DNA of 7,978 nt, taken from the NCBI GenBank assembly GCA_002366725.1, contig DFBT01000022.1, positions 1-7,978 on the forward strand. Reading direction: 5' to 3'. This DNA comes from Caldifarciminota bacterium UBA3073 (GTDB lineage: Bacteria > Hydrothermota > UBA3073). The position numbers were made by a program, and so were the translations under genes. Positions 5,943-7,978 of this stretch are shown here, piece by piece. The notes beneath the pieces are model-generated. The model was not told the origin of the DNA. It did not search any database and saw only the letters and a program-made list of their open reading frames with translations. Position 1 is the first letter of the stretch. Each line of letters begins with the position of its first letter.

Positions 5943-6280
5943 TGCTTACTATATCGGGGATAAAACTCTACACAAACATAGGCATCAGTGAAGAGGAAAG
6001 GAAGGAAAAGAGGGAGATAGATGCGGATGTGAGCATTGATGCCGATAACTTCGTCGACCTGAAAGAAGTATATAGTCTGATAAAAGATACGGTGGAGGGT
6101 TCAGCCTATACCCTCATTGAGGATGTGGCGAAGAGACTTCTTTCTGTTCTTGTTGATGTATATAAACCCAATACCCTTACGGTGAAGGTCCGTAAGCCCA
6201 ATCCTCCAATTGGTGGTCGGGTTGACTATATAGAGTGCGAATTGGTTTATCGAGGAGATACTAAAACCCCAAATCTATAG
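5942..6280 (+). CDS. folB: Dihydroneopterin aldolase family protein (FolB-like), short
   Basis: This 112-residue protein belongs to the FolB/DHNA family, which converts 7,8-dihydroneopterin to 6-hydroxymethyl-dihydropterin and glycolaldehyde in folate synthesis, in the cytoplasm. Family signatures are the N-terminal GIKLYTNIGISEEER (residues 6-20, glutamates around 17-19), LIEDVA with Glu60 at the conserved pterin-anchoring Glu, and VKVRKPNPPIGG with Lys85 at the catalytic Lys. Two features are atypical. The segment joining strand 2 to helix 1 is about 9-10 residues shorter than in S. aureus or E. coli FolB, and the conserved active-site Tyr (TV[HN]Y in those enzymes) aligns with Leu40 (FVDL). 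The protein could be a divergent aldolase, an epimerase-like paralogue or a pterin-binding relative. ATG 5942 is the only start in this frame after the TAA at 5930; it lacks a proper Shine-Dalgarno (only GGG at 5936-5938). No other folate genes are nearby. Confidence 0.8.
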   Translation: MLTISGIKLYTNIGISEEERKEKREIDADVSIDADNFVDLKEVYSLIKDTVEGSAYTLIEDVAKRLLSVLVDVYKPNTLTVKVRKPNPPIGGRVDYIECELVYRGDTKTPNL

Positions 6281-6297
6281 TCCCAGCATCCTGTTTC

Positions 6298-6336
6298 AAA
6301 AATCAAAAATCAAATATTAAAATGCAAAATATCTGA
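6298..6336. repeat. Second copy of the A-rich repeat, after folB
   Basis: AAAAATCAAAAATCAAATAT (6298-6317) is identical to 5728-5747. It is followed by TAAAATGCAAAATATCTGAT, which matches the AAAAATGCAGAAATATGAT part of the upstream copy after loss of about 20 bases. FolB is thus flanked on both sides by the same repeat family in the same orientation, 570 bp apart. Confidence 0.7.
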
Positions 6337-6340
6337 TGAT

Positions 6341-6477
6341 GAGATTGCCACGTTCCCGTCTATACAGATCCTGTGGATTGGTCGCTCGCAATGACAGACT
6401 CACTTCGTTCCTCGCAATGACGGTGGTCAGCATCTGTCATTGCGAGTCCCGATGACTATCGGGACGAAGCAATCTTA
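6341..6477. repeat. REP-like cluster: inverted GTCATTGCGAG...GCAATCT units
   Basis: The forward unit at 6436-6477 consists of GTCATTGCGAG (6436-6446), a hairpin TCCCGAT-GACT-ATCGGGA (6447-6464) and CGAAGCAATCTT. An inverted unit runs from GAGATTGCCACG (6341-6352) to CTCGCAATGACGG (6411-6423), with a nested extra end CTCGCAATGACAGA (6385-6398). That nested end is an exact 14-bp inverse of 6433-6446. A further fragment, TGCAATGACGG, is at 6557-6567. A degraded TGTCCATACGGATCC-like segment (6357-6380) is embedded in the inverted unit. This pattern is familiar as a dispersed palindromic repeat in many bacterial genomes and typically sits, as here, between convergent genes. Confidence 0.75.
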
Positions 6478-6608
6478 ATTTGTGTGATTGTAACGCTTTG
6501 GAGTTTCATTGGAACTACTCAGAATAACACTGCACTCTATATGTAAGGAAATTCCGTGCAATGACGGATGTCCGATATTATTCGGTGAGTCGTTGAGTCT
6601 GTGATCTG
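6478..6608. other. Non-coding spacer between the REP cluster and hairpin set
   Basis: No convincing gene or promoter is visible. The only recognisable items are the REP-end fragment at 6557-6567 and a small CCGA-TATTAT-TCGG stem-loop near 6572-6585, possibly a decayed version of the TCCCGAT...ATCGGGA hairpin. Confidence 0.4.
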
Positions 6609-6677
6609 CTTGCCCTGTGGAGTAGCAAAACTTACTCCACGGGGCGAGCCCCGTTGGCGCAAAGCGACTTTACGGGG
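6609..6677. repeat. Overlapping hairpins abutting the 3' end of the DRTGG gene
   Basis: CTTGCCCTGTGGAGTA (6609-6624) pairs along all 16 positions with TACTCCACGGGGCGAG (6633-6648) when read as plus-strand RNA, with two G-U wobbles; on the minus strand these become A-C mismatches. CCCCGT (6649-6654) pairs with ACGGGG (6672-6677), and this arm touches the stop codon of the minus-strand gene. ACGGGG (6639-6644) can instead pair with CCCCGT (6649-6654) across CGAG, which excludes the other two stems. The set may terminate or stabilise the minus-strand transcript, but there is no U-tract. A dispersed repeat is the simpler explanation. Confidence 0.5.
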
Positions 6678-7886
6678 TTATCTATGGTCTTTGTTCTTTG
6701 ACGCTGTTCCCCGTGATAACTCCTTGAAAAATTTGAGTATAGCCTTCAGGATCTTTCTCCACCATTCCCTGAAGCCAATGGGCACCTCCTTCTCCTTTTC
6801 CATTGCCCGCATAATCAGTTCGGTATCGGCATGCCTTTTTATTAGTTTATACAGGGATTCTATCCTTCTCTTATCATCGGGAGTTGTTTTTACGGTGAGA
6901 TTCGAGAGCATGGATGCAAGGGTGTATACGCCTATATCTGCCATGAGCACGGGAATTCCGGTCTTTTTGAGGGCGTGCAAGATATTTGCGGGCGGGGGAG
7001 TTTTCCCGGAGAGCAGGATTCCCTTTAATTTCTTTGCGCCTTCAAAAAAGGCGGCAACAATGGCGAGGAGTACATCCACTCTATCGGAGGATGTAATGAG
7101 AAAGAGATTCTTCTCTGAATTAAGAATGAGGTCGAGCACGGCATGGGGTTCCATCGTTGCCACCGATATATCATCTATCTCCTCTTCCAGGCCTTCCTCA
7201 CCGGAGATAACTGTGGCATTAGTGTGATTACCTATCTGGGCTATCGTGGGCGTTGCAAGATGACGGATGTATGGAATAAACCCGAATACACGCATGCCCT
7301 TGGCTTTGAGTGCCGTCCCGAGCACATCCTGTATCCTTTTGTATTTATTTTCCCTTACCTTATTTATTATCAACCCCAGTATTCTGGTCTCCTTCAATTC
7401 AAAAAGGCTTCTATTGAGCATTATCTTATCAATGCTTTTTCCAATTCCCCCCTCTGCCACCACGAGAACGGGCGCCGAGATGGCCTTCGCAACATCCGCG
7501 TTTGACATGTCGAGGCAGGAACCTACCCCAGCGTGTCCCGTCCCTTCAACCACCACAAAATCACTCTCCTGTGCTATCCTTCTGAAGGATGAAACTATCC
7601 GTCTCTTGAAAGATCTCCTTCTTTTCATTATATATTCCTCTGTCAACCCTTTCTCTACTATAACGGGACTCATATCCTCAAGCCTGTGCGGAAGCGCAAA
7701 TATCCTTTTAACGAGAACGGCATCCTCGCTGAATCTCTTCTCATCTATCTCCACATATCTCTGGCCGATGGGCTTCATAAAACCAACCTTTATGCCCTTC
7801 TCAAGCAGATACTTTATGAGACCGATGGAGATAGATGTCTTACCCGTGTCCCTCTCCGTTGCGGATATGTAGATAGCTTTTGCCAT
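6678..7886 (-). CDS. P-loop (dethiobiotin synthetase-like, AAA_26) and DRTGG domain protein
   Basis: This 402-residue cytoplasmic protein resembles the N-terminal part of long phosphotransacetylases and the stand-alone 'phosphotransacetylase family/CobB-like' proteins. Residues 1-~205 form a BioD/CobQ-like nucleotide-binding domain: modified P-loop SATERDTGKTS (8-18, Lys16-Thr17), MKPIGQ (38-42 region), VVVEGTGH (111-118) at the Walker B-like position, VLVVAEGGIGKS (140-151) and LGLIINKV (170-177). Residues ~212-325 match a DRTGG domain, with NATVISGEE (223-231) and ITSSDRVDVLLA (264-275). No catalytic phosphotransacetylase domain follows, so a regulatory or nucleotide-sensing role is more likely than acyl transfer. 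The last ~40 residues are unusual: WWRKILKAILKFFKEL (375-390) is a basic amphipathic helix followed by a polar tail. The start is supported by GGAAG 6 bases upstream and a promoter just beyond it. It is convergent with folB. Confidence 0.82.
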   Translation of the reverse strand: MAKAIYISATERDTGKTSISIGLIKYLLEKGIKVGFMKPIGQRYVEIDEKRFSEDAVLVKRIFALPHRLEDMSPVIVEKGLTEEYIMKRRRSFKRRIVSSFRRIAQESDFVVVEGTGHAGVGSCLDMSNADVAKAISAPVLVVAEGGIGKSIDKIMLNRSLFELKETRILGLIINKVRENKYKRIQDVLGTALKAKGMRVFGFIPYIRHLATPTIAQIGNHTNATVISGEEGLEEEIDDISVATMEPHAVLDLILNSEKNLFLITSSDRVDVLLAIVAAFFEGAKKLKGILLSGKTPPPANILHALKKTGIPVLMADIGVYTLASMLSNLTVKTTPDDKRRIESLYKLIKRHADTELIMRAMEKEKEVPIGFREWWRKILKAILKFFKELSRGTASKNKDHR

Positions 7887-7906
7887 TTCCTTCTTCCATT
7901 TAGGTA

Positions 7907-7936
7907 ATTATAAAAGTTTTGACACTAACTGGTTAA
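7907..7936 (-). promoter_or_regulatory. Promoter of the DRTGG-protein gene
   Basis: On the minus strand a perfect -10 TATAAT (7912-7907) lies 18 bp downstream of TTAACC (7936-7931, 4 of 6 to the -35 consensus). It would place the transcript start within about 15 bases of ATG 7886, leaving just enough leader for the GGAAG ribosome-binding site. In the opposite direction TTGACA (7919-7924) with TAGCAT (7943-7948, 18-bp spacing) could be a weak divergent promoter for a gene beyond the window end. Confidence 0.55.
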
Positions 7937-7978
7937 AAATAGTAGCATACAAATCTAATCCCCATTATGTTTTTTAGG

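Noticed and set aside
6601..7227. Long plus-strand ORF of 208 codons opposite the DRTGG gene
   Set aside because: It is antisense to a protein with clear P-loop and DRTGG motifs, starts inside a hairpin repeat, and has a low-complexity Ser/Phe-rich translation with no recognisable domain.
4756..7886. Patatin, FolB and DRTGG protein as one functional cassette or defence island
   Set aside because: They are separated by 295- and 397-base repeat spacers, FolB and the DRTGG gene are convergent, and no shared pathway or defence signature is visible.

Overview
The window looks like chromosomal DNA from an uncultured, Gram-negative (diderm) bacterium of the FCB superphylum or a nearby candidate phylum such as WOR-3/Stahlbacteria, TA06, Cloacimonadota or Zixibacteria. 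The evidence is a secreted subtilisin-like protease with a C-terminal type IX secretion (Por) sorting domain, next to a lipoprotein with PD40 beta-propeller repeats. The promoters look like classical sigma-70 rather than the Bacteroidota type, which argues against Bacteroidota proper. The phylum assignment is an inference and cannot be settled without a search.

Layout. Positions 1-334 form a structured regulatory leader: a near-perfect extended -10 sigma-70 promoter (37-65), a good Shine-Dalgarno serving two overlapping tiny ORFs (113-151 and 117-188), and an intrinsic terminator (174-213). This arrangement suits either attenuation or a small RNA of about 140 nt. Next comes an envelope operon: a PD40 propeller lipoprotein (335-1321) and, 24 bases downstream, a 1063-residue T9SS-exported subtilase (1346-4537), closed by a hairpin at 4559-4597. 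The lipoprotein stop codon falls on the Trp position of what looks like a seventh WSPDG motif, and the subtilase follows in the same reading frame.

After a non-coding stretch with interleaved inverted repeats come a stand-alone RssA-like patatin phospholipase (4756-5646), a repeat-rich spacer bounded by imperfect terminal inverted repeats (5681-5942), and a short FolB-like dihydroneopterin aldolase (5942-6280) whose start codon sits on the edge of that spacer. The convergent space 6281-6677 holds a second copy of the A-rich repeat, a REP-like 'GTCATTGCGAG...GCAATCT' cluster and a set of overlapping hairpins. On the minus strand, 6678-7886 encodes a P-loop (dethiobiotin-synthetase-like) plus DRTGG protein with an unusual cationic amphipathic C-terminal helix and its own promoter at 7907-7936.

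Functionally, the first two genes probably work together at the cell surface. The patatin, FolB and DRTGG genes look like unrelated cytoplasmic housekeeping genes separated by dispersed repeats. I see no defence system, CRISPR array, tRNA, rRNA or intact transposase. The most unusual items are the leader at 1-213, the WSPDG/stop coincidence, the repeat element abutting folB, and the altered active-site position in FolB.
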